Shown: positions 18,501-26,580 of the stretch, one piece after another
How the letters are laid out: every line of letters begins with the position of its first letter
Numbering within the stretch: position 1 is the first letter of the stretch
Source of the DNA: Streptomyces longispororuber
GTDB taxonomy: Bacteria > Actinomycetota > Actinomycetes > Streptomycetales > Streptomycetaceae
Length of the DNA: 64,000 nucleotides
Direction: 5' to 3'
Assembly: GCF_014656095.1 (NCBI RefSeq)
Contig: NZ_BNBT01000012.1
Span: forward strand, 38,792-102,791
Made by a program: the position numbers and the translations under genes
The notes under the pieces: generated by a model
Told to the model about the DNA's origin: nothing
Databases searched by the model: none
The model's input: the letters and a program-made list of their open reading frames with translations, nothing else

Positions 18501-19249
18501 TCGGCGGCATTCCGCCCTTGCAGCGAGCGTACTGGGACATGGACGAGTCGGACGGCGACGTGCTCCCGAACCGGTCCGGCGGCAAGGGCCTGACGGCGCA
18601 CGGCGGGGCGGCTGTCCATCAGGCGGACGACTCGTGTGACGTCCTCGACCCGAACTGCAAGCCGGCCGAGCCGCCCGTGTGGGGTGACGGACACCTCGCC
18701 CTCAACGGCAAGGACGGCTATGCGAGCCGAACCGCGGGACTGCTGAAATCCAAAGCCAGCTTCACCATCACCGCGCGGGCCAGGCTCAGCTCGCCCGACG
18801 CGACAGCCACACAGACCGTCTTCTCGTTGCCCGGCAAGGACGGATCGGTGGCCGGTGTCCGCTTCGACAAGGACAGCAAGCACTGGAAGCTCCGGCTGAC
18901 CGAGAAGGACGCGTCGGACGCGTCCGTGACGGAGGCGGAAGCGCGTGACGTCCAGCCGAGCAGCGAGGGCAGAGGTGATCACCTCGCACTCTCCTACGAC
19001 GCGCTGTTCGAGGAGGTACGGCTCTATGTCAACGGTGAGTGGACGGGCCAGGTCGTCCGGTGGTCCAACGACTGGGACTTCTCCACGGCCGGCTTCCAAG
19101 TGGGACGCGCGGGCCTGACCTCTGGCTCGCAGTACTTCTCCGGCGCGGTGGACGAGGTGCGCGTGTTCGACGGTGCGCTCGACGAGCCGCTCGTGGCCAC
19201 CGTGGCGCATCTGAAGTCCGGTGTGAACCTGGACGGCACCGTGACCTAG
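15581..19249 (+). CDS. Secreted multidomain protein with two LamG/concanavalin-like domains
   Basis: 1222 residues from the GTG at 15581, which follows an AGGGGGAA site. An arginine-rich signal peptide ends near PAVATPQ. The region around residues 60-320 (AQPVRTRKGDAWTAIDTTL) is the N-terminal module often found in Streptomyces LamG and RHS proteins. Around 360-490 is a beta-rich segment resembling DNRLRE modules, then an Ig-like region. Residues about 795-975 and 1037-1220 are two LamG-like jelly rolls (ATFSVAAWVQL; ASFTITARARLSS), each ending with a DVQVFDRVL / DEVRVFDGAL strand. It is probably a surface or matrix protein binding glycans or proteins. It lies directly before the RHS toxin gene, which suggests a joint role. 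Confidence 0.85.
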   Translation: MKSRAVRRARRSAALVVGTLTSALAVVVTGLSPAVATPQERPASATASAPRTALTDDIALRTSEETGKRVEVLGRRTERGQTFANPDGTLTVKEYAQPVRTRKGDAWTAIDTTLVEQANGTLAPKATPTAVTISGGGDGPFATLARDGKTLSLSWPDKLPAPEVQGATATYRSVLPDVDLVVRAEPEGFAHLLVVKSAEAAANAKLDDIELPVEARGVAVSEAAGGGLVAKDAATGGTVFEAPQPVMWDSSGDSRAARKQDRAAVAPQAVPGDGARVADVSLGLRRGAITLKPDMSLLRGEHTRYPVVIDPVARTKSRTAWTWVSSAKPGLEGWKFPNSDDGVESGKGVGRCPANFSVRCTGSDDVQRQYYAIPTGSFEGKKILKAEFAITLVHTYNSEARSVQLHRVNSSGGSAINSRTSWSNRPSSKDHITSESPTNATGSCTATNQNVRFNVKGTVQKAASSGWDTTTFGLQAADEDSYAAWKRFCNNAALEVTYNRPPYQPRMDELNMDPGGKCAYGEATKHYTKKAPTLSATIWDPDHGDVKGNAEKIRAQFEIFWTDKNGNEKKYVVTTGYQQSNTERGRNSGYERFTYKAGTDIRGDGTGAFTLPQNTVIGWWVRGGDDIDGPEESWGPWSHEGSGTRCEFILDSTKPDAPEVKSETYPDDDKWHAGVGDYGSFELHSEGTDVVKYRYQFTGESERTVTPSAPGRPVTVRWMPRREAPMTLYVEAEDRAGNSKEITKSYRFRVAKGRSPKAAWALADPVESRQAVGNDGTPPAAAGPGVTFGEDGPHGSVRTAAALDGSSGAYLNAGRHIVDTDATFSVAAWVQLPELPKKSMTVVSQDGSAQSGFSLGYDAGARRWSFLAPDSEIDSTISWEVQGPRAVPGEWTHLVGVYDKDEAKAGSAGTMRMYVNGTLVKGDVQERPTTWNATGSLQIGRALVPAGYTANLKGTVADVQVFDRVLAADETKSLGGIPPLQRAYWDMDESDGDVLPNRSGGKGLTAHGGAAVHQADDSCDVLDPNCKPAEPPVWGDGHLALNGKDGYASRTAGLLKSKASFTITARARLSSPDATATQTVFSLPGKDGSVAGVRFDKDSKHWKLRLTEKDASDASVTEAEARDVQPSSEGRGDHLALSYDALFEEVRLYVNGEWTGQVVRWSNDWDFSTAGFQVGRAGLTSGSQYFSGAVDEVRVFDGALDEPLVATVAHLKSGVNLDGTVT

Positions 19250-19341
19250 ACACCGGGAGGGGGCGGGCGGCTCCGCACCGGCTGGCCCGCACTCCTCCTC
19301 CCTCTCCGTCTGCCCCTTCCGAACCCTCCCGGAGACAACAC

Positions 19342-22300
19342 GTGTCTACGTCCCAGTGGTTCCGCCTGCCCTCCTGGTCCACCCATCAACGGCTGCGGCG
19401 TCAGGTCGTGGTCGCCCTGGGCCTGTCGCTCGCCGTGGGGCTCCTGCCGCAGTACGTTCCGCAGGCCGCGGCCGAGGACAAGGGGCGTACACGACCAGGC
19501 GTCCAGCAGGACCTCGGTGCACCCGTGCCCGGAGCCGACCTGCAGCCCGGCAGACACCGGACCAACCCGGCGGAAAAGGCGCGGGTGAGGAAGGCTCCCG
19601 ACGTCTCCTGGCCGAAGGCGGCCGTGGCGACCGTGTCCCTCGGCACCAAGGCGACGCACCCCGTGGAAGCACCGGGCCTGCCGGTCGAGGTGGGCCCGGC
19701 GGAGAAGTGGACGAGGAAACAGAGAGCGACACCGCCCGAGGCGGTGCGGATCCGTCTCGCCGGGCGGGAGCAGGCGGGAGCGGCGGGCGTCGACGGCGTT
19801 CTGCTCACGATCGCCGACACCGGCAGGACCACTGCCGGGGCCACCACCGCACGCGTCACCCTCGACTACTCCGGGTTCGCCGACGCGTACGGCGCCGGCT
19901 ACGGCTCCCGCCTGCGTCTCGTACAGATGCCGGAGTGCGCCCTCAGCACCCCGGAGAGGAAGGGCTGTACCCGGCAACGTGAACTACCCGCCACGAACGA
20001 CGCCACCTCCGGCACGCTGAGCGCCGACGTCCCGGTGATGGCCCGTGGTGCCCGGCGTCCGGGCCCTGCCACGGTGCTCGCCGCGACCGCCGGCGCCTCC
20101 GGGGACCAGGGCAGCTTCGGAGCCACACCGCTCGCACCGTCCGCCGAGTGGAGCGTCTCCAACTCCTCCGGCGCGTTCAACTGGACGTACCCGTTGCGGA
20201 CGCCCCCCGCCCCCGGCGGCCTCGTACCGGCGGTCTCCCTCGCCTACAGCTCGCAGTCCGTGGACGGCCAGACGGCCGCCACCAACAACCAGGGCTCCTG
20301 GATCGGGCAGGGCTTCGGCTACGAACCCGGATTCATCGAGCGTCGCTACAAGCCGTGCGCCGACGACGGGCACGCCAAGACCAACGGCGACCAGTGCTGG
20401 GCCTACGACAACGCCACCATCCAACTCGCCGGTGGCAGTTCCGGTGAGCTCGTCAAGGACGACGACACGGGTGAGTGGCGGATCAGCGGTGACGACAACA
20501 GCAAGGTCGAGAAGCTGACCGGGGCCAGTAACGGTGACGACAACGGTGAGCACTGGCGGGTCACGACGACCGACGGCACCCAGTACTACTTCGGTCTCGA
20601 CAACCTGCCGGGATACACCACGGGGAAGGAGCAGACCGGCTCCGCCTGGACCGTCCCGGTGTACGGCGACGACTCCGGCGAGCCCTGCTACGACGCCACG
20701 TTCGCCGACGCCCATTGCAAGCAGGCCTGGCGGTGGAACCTCGACTACGTCGTGGACCCGCACGACAACGCCATGTCGTACTTCTACGGCAAGGAGACCA
20801 ACTACTACACCCAGGGCCTGAAGACCGGCGAGAACGGCAAGCCGTACACACGCGGCGGCTACCTCAAGCGGATCGACTACGGCCAGCGCGACGGCAAGGC
20901 GTACAGCACGCCGGCGGCCGCCCGCATGGTGTTCGACACCGACGAACGCTGCCTCGCCGCCGCGGCCGACTGCCGGCCGGGAGATCTCACGGACGCGACG
21001 GCGGGCCGCTGGCCCGACGTGCCCTGGGACCTCAACTGCAAGGCCGACACCAAGTGCAAGGGGCAGAACAGCCCCACGTTCTGGACCCGCAAGAAGCTCG
21101 GCAAGATCACGACTCAGATCCGCTACGGCGACGGCTATGCGGACGTGGACTCCTGGTCGCTCGGCCACGTCTTCACGGACAACGGCGACAGCTCCAAGTC
21201 GCTCTGGCTCAACACGATCAAGCAGACGGGTCACGCGGGCTCCGGCACGGCGAGCACTCCCGCAGTGGAGCTCCTCGGCCAGCAGTTGCCCAACCGGGTG
21301 GACAAACCCGGCGACCACATCCAGGCGATGAACCGCTTCCGCCTCGCCGGGGTGGACAACGGCACGGGCGGCCGACTCGACGTCCTCTACCGCGACGCCG
21401 AATGCAAGGCGGGCGACCTGCCCTCGGCGGACTCGCCCAAGAAGTCCTGCTACCCCGTGAAGTGGAACCCGCCGGGCGCCGAGGACCCGATCACCGACTG
21501 GTTCCACAAGTACGTGGTCGACCGCGTGGTCGAGGACGACGTGACCGGTGACGCGCCCAACAGCGTCAGCGACTACGACTACCTGGGCGACGCGGGCTGG
21601 AAGAAGGCCAGACCCGACGGCATCACCAAGGACGAGTACCGCACGCACAGCGACTGGCGCGGCTACGGCCGCGTCCGCGTGACCAAGTCGGACGGCACGG
21701 TGGGCGCGGCCGACCTGCGCTCGGAACACGTCTTCCTGCGCGGCCTCGGCGGCGAGGTGGAGGACTCGACCGGCAAGAAGCACGCCGACAGCGACGAGCT
21801 GTCCGGTCAGGAAGTGGAGACGATCACCTATGACGGCGGCTACGCCGCCGACAAGGTCGTGTCGAAGAGTGTCAGCACGTCCTGGTCCCGGGCCACGGCG
21901 ACCCGGGCGATGAACTGGGGCACGCGCAAGGCCTACTACGTGCGCCCGCAGACCACGAGGACGTACACGGCGCTGGACGGCGGCAAGTGGCGGGAGGTGG
22001 CGGCCACCACCCGCTACGACTCCGCGACGGGCCGCCCGGTCGAGACCGACGACTACGGCGAGGTCGGGGACGGCTCCGACAACCAGTGTGCGCGCACCGA
22101 ATTCGCGGACAGCAAGGCCAAGCACATCTACGAGCTCGTCTCCCGCGTCGAGAAGGTCGCTGTCACCTGTGAGACGAAGCCGGACCGCAAGACTCAGGTG
22201 ATCTCGGACGACCTGACGTTCTACGACGGGAAGGCCCTGGGTGAGGCGCCCGTCAAGGGTGACGTGACCAAGGTGCAGCGGCTGTCGAAGCACGATGGCA

Positions 22301-25300
22301 CGAAGGCCACCTACCAAACGGTGACGGAGTCCGCGCCGGCGGACTTCGACCCCTTCGGGCGGCCGCTGAAGGTCAAGGACGCCAAGGGCACCGAGACGAA
22401 GTTCGCCTACACCGAGACCGACGGACTGACCACCAAGCAGACCGAGACCAACCCCCTGGGCTGGGAGGTTTCCACGGAGTACGTCCGCTCCTGGGGCAGC
22501 CCGTCCGCGCAGGTGGACATGAACGGCAAGCGCAGCCAGATGGAGCACGACGCGCTCGGCCGTGTCACCGAGGTCTGGCTGGCCGACCGGTCGAAGAACG
22601 AACCCCCGTCGATCAAGTACAGCTACCTCGTCCGGAAGAGCGCGCCCACCGCTGTCAAGACGGAGAAGCGCGAAAGGCGCGACTCCTACGGTGTCGAGTA
22701 CACGCTCTACGACGGACTGCTGCGGCCCCGCCAGCAGCAGTCCGAGGGGCCGGACGGCGGTCGCGTGATCGCCGACACGCACTACGACGGCCTCGGGAAC
22801 GTCGTGGAGACGGCCTCGGACTACTACACCAAGGGCGCGCCCACCGACGCCGTCTTCAAGCCCGGCGGGGAAGTGGACGGCCAGACCGTCACGCGGTACG
22901 ACGGCGCGGGCCGTAAGACGGCCGAGATCTTCCAGGTGGCCGACGAGGAGAAGTGGCGCACCACCTACACCTACGGCGGTGACCGCGTCCACGTCGATCC
23001 CCCGGCGGGTACGGCACCCACCACGACGATCACCGACGGTCGGGACCGACCGACCGAGATCCGCCGGTACAAGGGGGACAAGCCCCTGCCGAACGGCACC
23101 TCGTCGGACTACGAGAGCACGTCGTACAGGTACACGCCCACAGGACAGCTCAAGGCCGTCGAGGACTCCGCGGGCAACACGTGGTCGTACGACTACGACC
23201 AGCGCGGCCGCAAGACCACGGCCGTCGACCCGGACACGGGCAGGTCGACGTACACGTACGACACTCTGGACCGCCTTGTCTCGTCGACCGACATGCGCGG
23301 CAGGACGACGTCCACGAAGTACGACGTGCTGGGGCGCCCGGTCTCCACGTGGGAGGGCGAACCGGACAAGGGTACGCAGCTCACGGCCACGACCTACGAC
23401 CACGTCGCCAAGGGCCAGCCGTACGGCACGTACCGGTACGAGAACGGCAAGGTGCAGGCCTCGACGCTCAACGTCCAGCTCGACGAGTTCTACCAGCCGG
23501 AGCTGACCAAAGTGGCGCTCGGCGGGGACGTGGCCGAGGAGCTCAAGGGCACCTACGAGTTCAGTACCGAGTACAACGCGGACGGCACGGTTCAGTCCCA
23601 GGCCCTGCCCGCGGCGGGTGGCCTCGGCGCGGAGACCCTCACCTACACCTACGACGACCTGCAGCGTCCCGTCCAGCTCCTGTCCAACCTCGACGGCCGG
23701 CAACAGGGGGCGTACGTCGGGCAGGCGTCCTACGCCCCGACCTCACAGCTCCAGCAGTTGCAACTCGGCACGATCGGCGGTACGGACGGCAAGAAGACCT
23801 GGCTCACCTACGAGCGCGAGCGCGGCACCGACCGGCTCACGAACTCCAGGGTGGACGTCTCGGGCGTCGACGCCGTGACGTACGACGCCGACTACACCTA
23901 CGACGCCGCCGGAAACGTCACCTCCATCGCCGACACCCCGACAGGGGGCCAGTCCGACGTCCAGTGCTTCCGCTACGACTGGCAGCGGCGGCTGAAGTCG
24001 GCCTGGGCGACAGCGAACGCCGCCGACGGCGCCGCGGGCACCGGTAAGCAGAACAAGGCGTGTGCGAACGACGCGAGCGCTCCGACACTCGGCGGTCCAG
24101 GAGCCTACTGGCAGGACTTCGACTACGACGCGTCGGGAAACCGCAGCAAGCAGGTCCTGCACGGCGTGGGCGGCAAGCCGGACGTGACGCGGACGTACAC
24201 GTACGGCAAGGACGCGGACGGCAACGGCGGTCCGCACACCCTCACCAAGGTGGTGACGGACACGCCCGCCGGCGCCGGCGGGCCCGCCGTGAGGTCGCAG
24301 GACACCTTCGCCTACGACAAGGCGGGCCAGACCCGCCAGCGGGTTCTGAACGGCACGACGCAGGATCTGGCCTGGGACGCCGAGGGCAAGCTGGCCACGG
24401 TGAAGAAGCCGGACACGGAGGCGACGTCCTTCCTGTACGACGCCTCGGGTGGCCGCCTGCTGCGCAAGGAGCCCGGCAAGCAGACGCTGTACCTGCCCGG
24501 TATGGAACTCACCCTCGACACCGAGACGCGCGCGGTGCAGGCGACCCGCTACTACGGTTTCGCCGGTCAGACGGTGGCCATGCGCACGTCGAAGGGCGTG
24601 CAGTTCCTGGCGGGCGACCACCATGGGACGTCGCTCGCGGCGGTGGACGCGCAGTCGGGCGAGACCACCAGGCGCCGCATGGACCCGTTCGGCAACGCCC
24701 GCGGCTCGGGCGCGGGTGAGCCCTGGGTGGACGACAAGGGCTTCCTCGGCAAACCGGTCGACGCCTCCACCGGCCTGACACACGTCGGGGCCCGGGAGTA
24801 CGAACCGGAGAACGGCCGCTTCATCTCGGCCGACCCTCTGATCGACTTCATGGATCCGCAGCAGATCAACGGGTACGCGTACGCCAACAACAGTCCGGTG
24901 ACGATGTCGGACCCGACGGGGGAGATGCCCGACGAGTGCAAGCTGATGGGCGTCCAGTGCTGGAAGAAGAACAACGGGGGCTGGGCGTCCAAGCCCACGC
25001 CGGTGTACCGGACGTACTACATGCTCGACAAGACGCCGGCACAGCGGAAAGCCGTCGTCGTCCGCTCCCGTGCCAACGCCGAGCAGAGTCGCGCGGTCAT
25101 GGCCGCCAAGGAACTCGGCAAGATCGTCTCGGACGAGCTGGGCATCACCGACGCGCTGGACTGCTTCACGACAGGAAGCCTCGGCTCCTGCGGGGCGACC
25201 ATCCTCAATGTGGTCGCGAGTGCGATCGGGGCCAAGATCGGCCAGTTGGCCAAGAAGTACTTGTGGAACTGGAAGAAGGGCGTAGCCCTTGCCAAGCGGA

Positions 25301-26184
25301 TCTGGGGCCTGCTCGGCAAATTGAAGAGCAGCTACGGCAAGTGGCGAAGCCTCGACAAAAAGGCCGACAAACTGGAGGACGCGGCCGCGAAGGAGTGCCT
25401 CAGCAACAGCTTCACGCCAGGCACCAGAGTCCTGATGGCGGACGGCAGTACCAAGTCCATCAGGGACGTCGACATAGGTGACAAGGTCCTCGCCACCGAC
25501 CCGCGGACCGGCAGGACGAAGGTCCGTACCGTCACGGCGGAGATCAAGGGCAAGGGTGCCAAGCACCTGGTCAAGGTCACGATCGACACGGACGGCAAGA
25601 AGGGCGCGAAGACGGCGTCCGTCACGGCGACCGACGGCCATCCGTTCTGGGTCCCGGAGTTGGGCAAGTGGCTCGACGCGACGGACCTGCGTCCGGGCCA
25701 GTGGCTGCGGACCAGCGCAGGGACGCACGTCCAGATCACAGCGGTCGCCCGCTGGACGCAGCAGGCGGCCGTCCACAACCTGACGGTTGCGGATCTGCAT
25801 ACGTACTATGTGGCGGCGGGTGCCACACCTGTTCTGGTTCACAACTGTAAAGGAACGATCGACCCGAAACTGGTTAGGTTCTCGCAAGATACGGTTAGTC
25901 CGCGGTTCAGCAGTGGTGAGACGATCGAGCAAACTGCGGCCGGCCTGCGTTCGGGATACGTGAACCCCGAAACTTTGCCCACCATGCGGCTGCACTACAA
26001 GAACGGGAATCTCTACACGCTTGACAACCGGCGGTTGGTCGCCTTCCAGAAAGCTGGAATCCCGATGCCGTTCAGGATGGCAACTCCTGAAGAAGCCGCA
26101 GGTGAAGCATGGAAATTCACAACGAAGAACGAGGGGAGGTCGATTGTGATCAATCATTACGACCCGGTGGAGTGGGCGCCGTGA
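19342..26184 (+). CDS. WapA/RHS-type polymorphic toxin with Hint domain and C-terminal toxin tip
   Basis: 2280 residues from GTG 19342 (GGAG site upstream). A signal peptide (residues 17-44, cleavage near QAAAE) implies Sec export. The body has many YD repeats (about 1120-1700; for example YTYDTLDRLVSSTD) and the RHS core ending near GAREYEPENGRFISADPLID (about 1812-1837) with DPTGE at about 1858. A hydrophobic helical pretoxin stretch (about 1930-1985) follows. A Hint autoprocessing domain spans about 2019-2168, starting FTPGTRVLMADGSTK and ending VLVHNC. The last 111 residues are the effector tip. It holds LYTLDNRRLVAFQKAG, which may belong to a ParB-like nuclease fold, although this is uncertain. 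GC falls sharply at the Hint/tip junction. The stop overlaps the probable immunity gene by four bases. Confidence 0.9.
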   Translation: MSTSQWFRLPSWSTHQRLRRQVVVALGLSLAVGLLPQYVPQAAAEDKGRTRPGVQQDLGAPVPGADLQPGRHRTNPAEKARVRKAPDVSWPKAAVATVSLGTKATHPVEAPGLPVEVGPAEKWTRKQRATPPEAVRIRLAGREQAGAAGVDGVLLTIADTGRTTAGATTARVTLDYSGFADAYGAGYGSRLRLVQMPECALSTPERKGCTRQRELPATNDATSGTLSADVPVMARGARRPGPATVLAATAGASGDQGSFGATPLAPSAEWSVSNSSGAFNWTYPLRTPPAPGGLVPAVSLAYSSQSVDGQTAATNNQGSWIGQGFGYEPGFIERRYKPCADDGHAKTNGDQCWAYDNATIQLAGGSSGELVKDDDTGEWRISGDDNSKVEKLTGASNGDDNGEHWRVTTTDGTQYYFGLDNLPGYTTGKEQTGSAWTVPVYGDDSGEPCYDATFADAHCKQAWRWNLDYVVDPHDNAMSYFYGKETNYYTQGLKTGENGKPYTRGGYLKRIDYGQRDGKAYSTPAAARMVFDTDERCLAAAADCRPGDLTDATAGRWPDVPWDLNCKADTKCKGQNSPTFWTRKKLGKITTQIRYGDGYADVDSWSLGHVFTDNGDSSKSLWLNTIKQTGHAGSGTASTPAVELLGQQLPNRVDKPGDHIQAMNRFRLAGVDNGTGGRLDVLYRDAECKAGDLPSADSPKKSCYPVKWNPPGAEDPITDWFHKYVVDRVVEDDVTGDAPNSVSDYDYLGDAGWKKARPDGITKDEYRTHSDWRGYGRVRVTKSDGTVGAADLRSEHVFLRGLGGEVEDSTGKKHADSDELSGQEVETITYDGGYAADKVVSKSVSTSWSRATATRAMNWGTRKAYYVRPQTTRTYTALDGGKWREVAATTRYDSATGRPVETDDYGEVGDGSDNQCARTEFADSKAKHIYELVSRVEKVAVTCETKPDRKTQVISDDLTFYDGKALGEAPVKGDVTKVQRLSKHDGTKATYQTVTESAPADFDPFGRPLKVKDAKGTETKFAYTETDGLTTKQTETNPLGWEVSTEYVRSWGSPSAQVDMNGKRSQMEHDALGRVTEVWLADRSKNEPPSIKYSYLVRKSAPTAVKTEKRERRDSYGVEYTLYDGLLRPRQQQSEGPDGGRVIADTHYDGLGNVVETASDYYTKGAPTDAVFKPGGEVDGQTVTRYDGAGRKTAEIFQVADEEKWRTTYTYGGDRVHVDPPAGTAPTTTITDGRDRPTEIRRYKGDKPLPNGTSSDYESTSYRYTPTGQLKAVEDSAGNTWSYDYDQRGRKTTAVDPDTGRSTYTYDTLDRLVSSTDMRGRTTSTKYDVLGRPVSTWEGEPDKGTQLTATTYDHVAKGQPYGTYRYENGKVQASTLNVQLDEFYQPELTKVALGGDVAEELKGTYEFSTEYNADGTVQSQALPAAGGLGAETLTYTYDDLQRPVQLLSNLDGRQQGAYVGQASYAPTSQLQQLQLGTIGGTDGKKTWLTYERERGTDRLTNSRVDVSGVDAVTYDADYTYDAAGNVTSIADTPTGGQSDVQCFRYDWQRRLKSAWATANAADGAAGTGKQNKACANDASAPTLGGPGAYWQDFDYDASGNRSKQVLHGVGGKPDVTRTYTYGKDADGNGGPHTLTKVVTDTPAGAGGPAVRSQDTFAYDKAGQTRQRVLNGTTQDLAWDAEGKLATVKKPDTEATSFLYDASGGRLLRKEPGKQTLYLPGMELTLDTETRAVQATRYYGFAGQTVAMRTSKGVQFLAGDHHGTSLAAVDAQSGETTRRRMDPFGNARGSGAGEPWVDDKGFLGKPVDASTGLTHVGAREYEPENGRFISADPLIDFMDPQQINGYAYANNSPVTMSDPTGEMPDECKLMGVQCWKKNNGGWASKPTPVYRTYYMLDKTPAQRKAVVVRSRANAEQSRAVMAAKELGKIVSDELGITDALDCFTTGSLGSCGATILNVVASAIGAKIGQLAKKYLWNWKKGVALAKRIWGLLGKLKSSYGKWRSLDKKADKLEDAAAKECLSNSFTPGTRVLMADGSTKSIRDVDIGDKVLATDPRTGRTKVRTVTAEIKGKGAKHLVKVTIDTDGKKGAKTASVTATDGHPFWVPELGKWLDATDLRPGQWLRTSAGTHVQITAVARWTQQAAVHNLTVADLHTYYVAAGATPVLVHNCKGTIDPKLVRFSQDTVSPRFSSGETIEQTAAGLRSGYVNPETLPTMRLHYKNGNLYTLDNRRLVAFQKAGIPMPFRMATPEEAAGEAWKFTTKNEGRSIVINHYDPVEWAP

Positions 26185-26441
26185 ACTGGCCTGACGCTCG
26201 GCTGAACGAGATTGAGTCGCGGGAAGACTTTGCGGTGTACTTGCAAGAGCTGGCCAAGGCCCTCAGTGAGGGGCAGGTCCCGTTGGAGAATCCCGCTACT
26301 GCGGATTTCGTCGACGCATCTGCCCGCTGGGCCAAGGCGATGGATGGATTCTTCGAGAACGTCATGGGCGGGCCGGTTCCCGAGTCGCCGAGTTGGTCCA
26401 TGGTCGCGGCGATCTTTCGGGCAGCCGTGAGTTACGAATAG
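25850..26441 (+). other. Low-GC exchangeable toxin-tip/immunity cassette
   Basis: Counting by hand, 165 of the 300 bases in 25861-26160 are G or C (55%), against about 70% in the Hint-coding DNA just before. The change falls right after the VLVHNC codons of the Hint domain. This is the pattern expected when a toxin tip and its immunity gene are swapped as a unit by recombination within the conserved Hint/RHS part. Confidence 0.7.
26181..26441 (+). CDS. Probable immunity protein of the RHS toxin
   Basis: 86 residues from GTG 26181, overlapping the toxin stop by four bases (GTGA), which couples its translation to the toxin. An in-frame ATG at 26109 lies inside the toxin gene and is unlikely. 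The protein is small, acidic and has no signal peptide or membrane segment, as expected for a cytoplasmic immunity protein. The order SREDFAVYLQEL, then NPATADFVDASARWAKAMDG reminds me of the DUF7660 family, recalled from memory. Position immediately after a polymorphic toxin tip is the strongest evidence for its role. A strong terminator follows. Confidence 0.75.
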   Translation: MNWPDARLNEIESREDFAVYLQELAKALSEGQVPLENPATADFVDASARWAKAMDGFFENVMGGPVPESPSWSMVAAIFRAAVSYE

Positions 26442-26518
26442 CGCCCGGAGCGCGTGAAACCAGAGTGCTCCGAGGGGGTCGGAGCTGCGCCTCTAGGACA
26501 CTCGTTCGAGGAAAGCCT

Positions 26519-26550
26519 GAAGCCCTGCCGAGAACGCTCGGCAGGGCTTC
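26519..26550. terminator. Terminator after the immunity gene
   Basis: A perfect 14-bp stem (26519-26532 and 26537-26550) with an AACG loop lies between the immunity gene and the convergent glycosyltransferase gene. It can serve both strands. Confidence 0.85.
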
Positions 26551-26580
26551 AAAGCCTGCTGGCTGCCTGGCGATCGCTTG

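Noticed and set aside
16886..19210. 774-codon open frame opposite the LamG gene
   Set aside because: It shows no recognisable domain, while the forward strand has a clear signal peptide and LamG domains.
19039..19341. Upstream extension of the RHS frame into the LamG gene
   Set aside because: GTG 19342 has a GGAG site and directly precedes the signal peptide; the extension overlaps LamG codons in another frame.
19984..23703. 1239-codon open frame opposite the RHS gene
   Set aside because: It is antisense to well-conserved YD repeats, has no motif and reflects the high GC of third codon positions.
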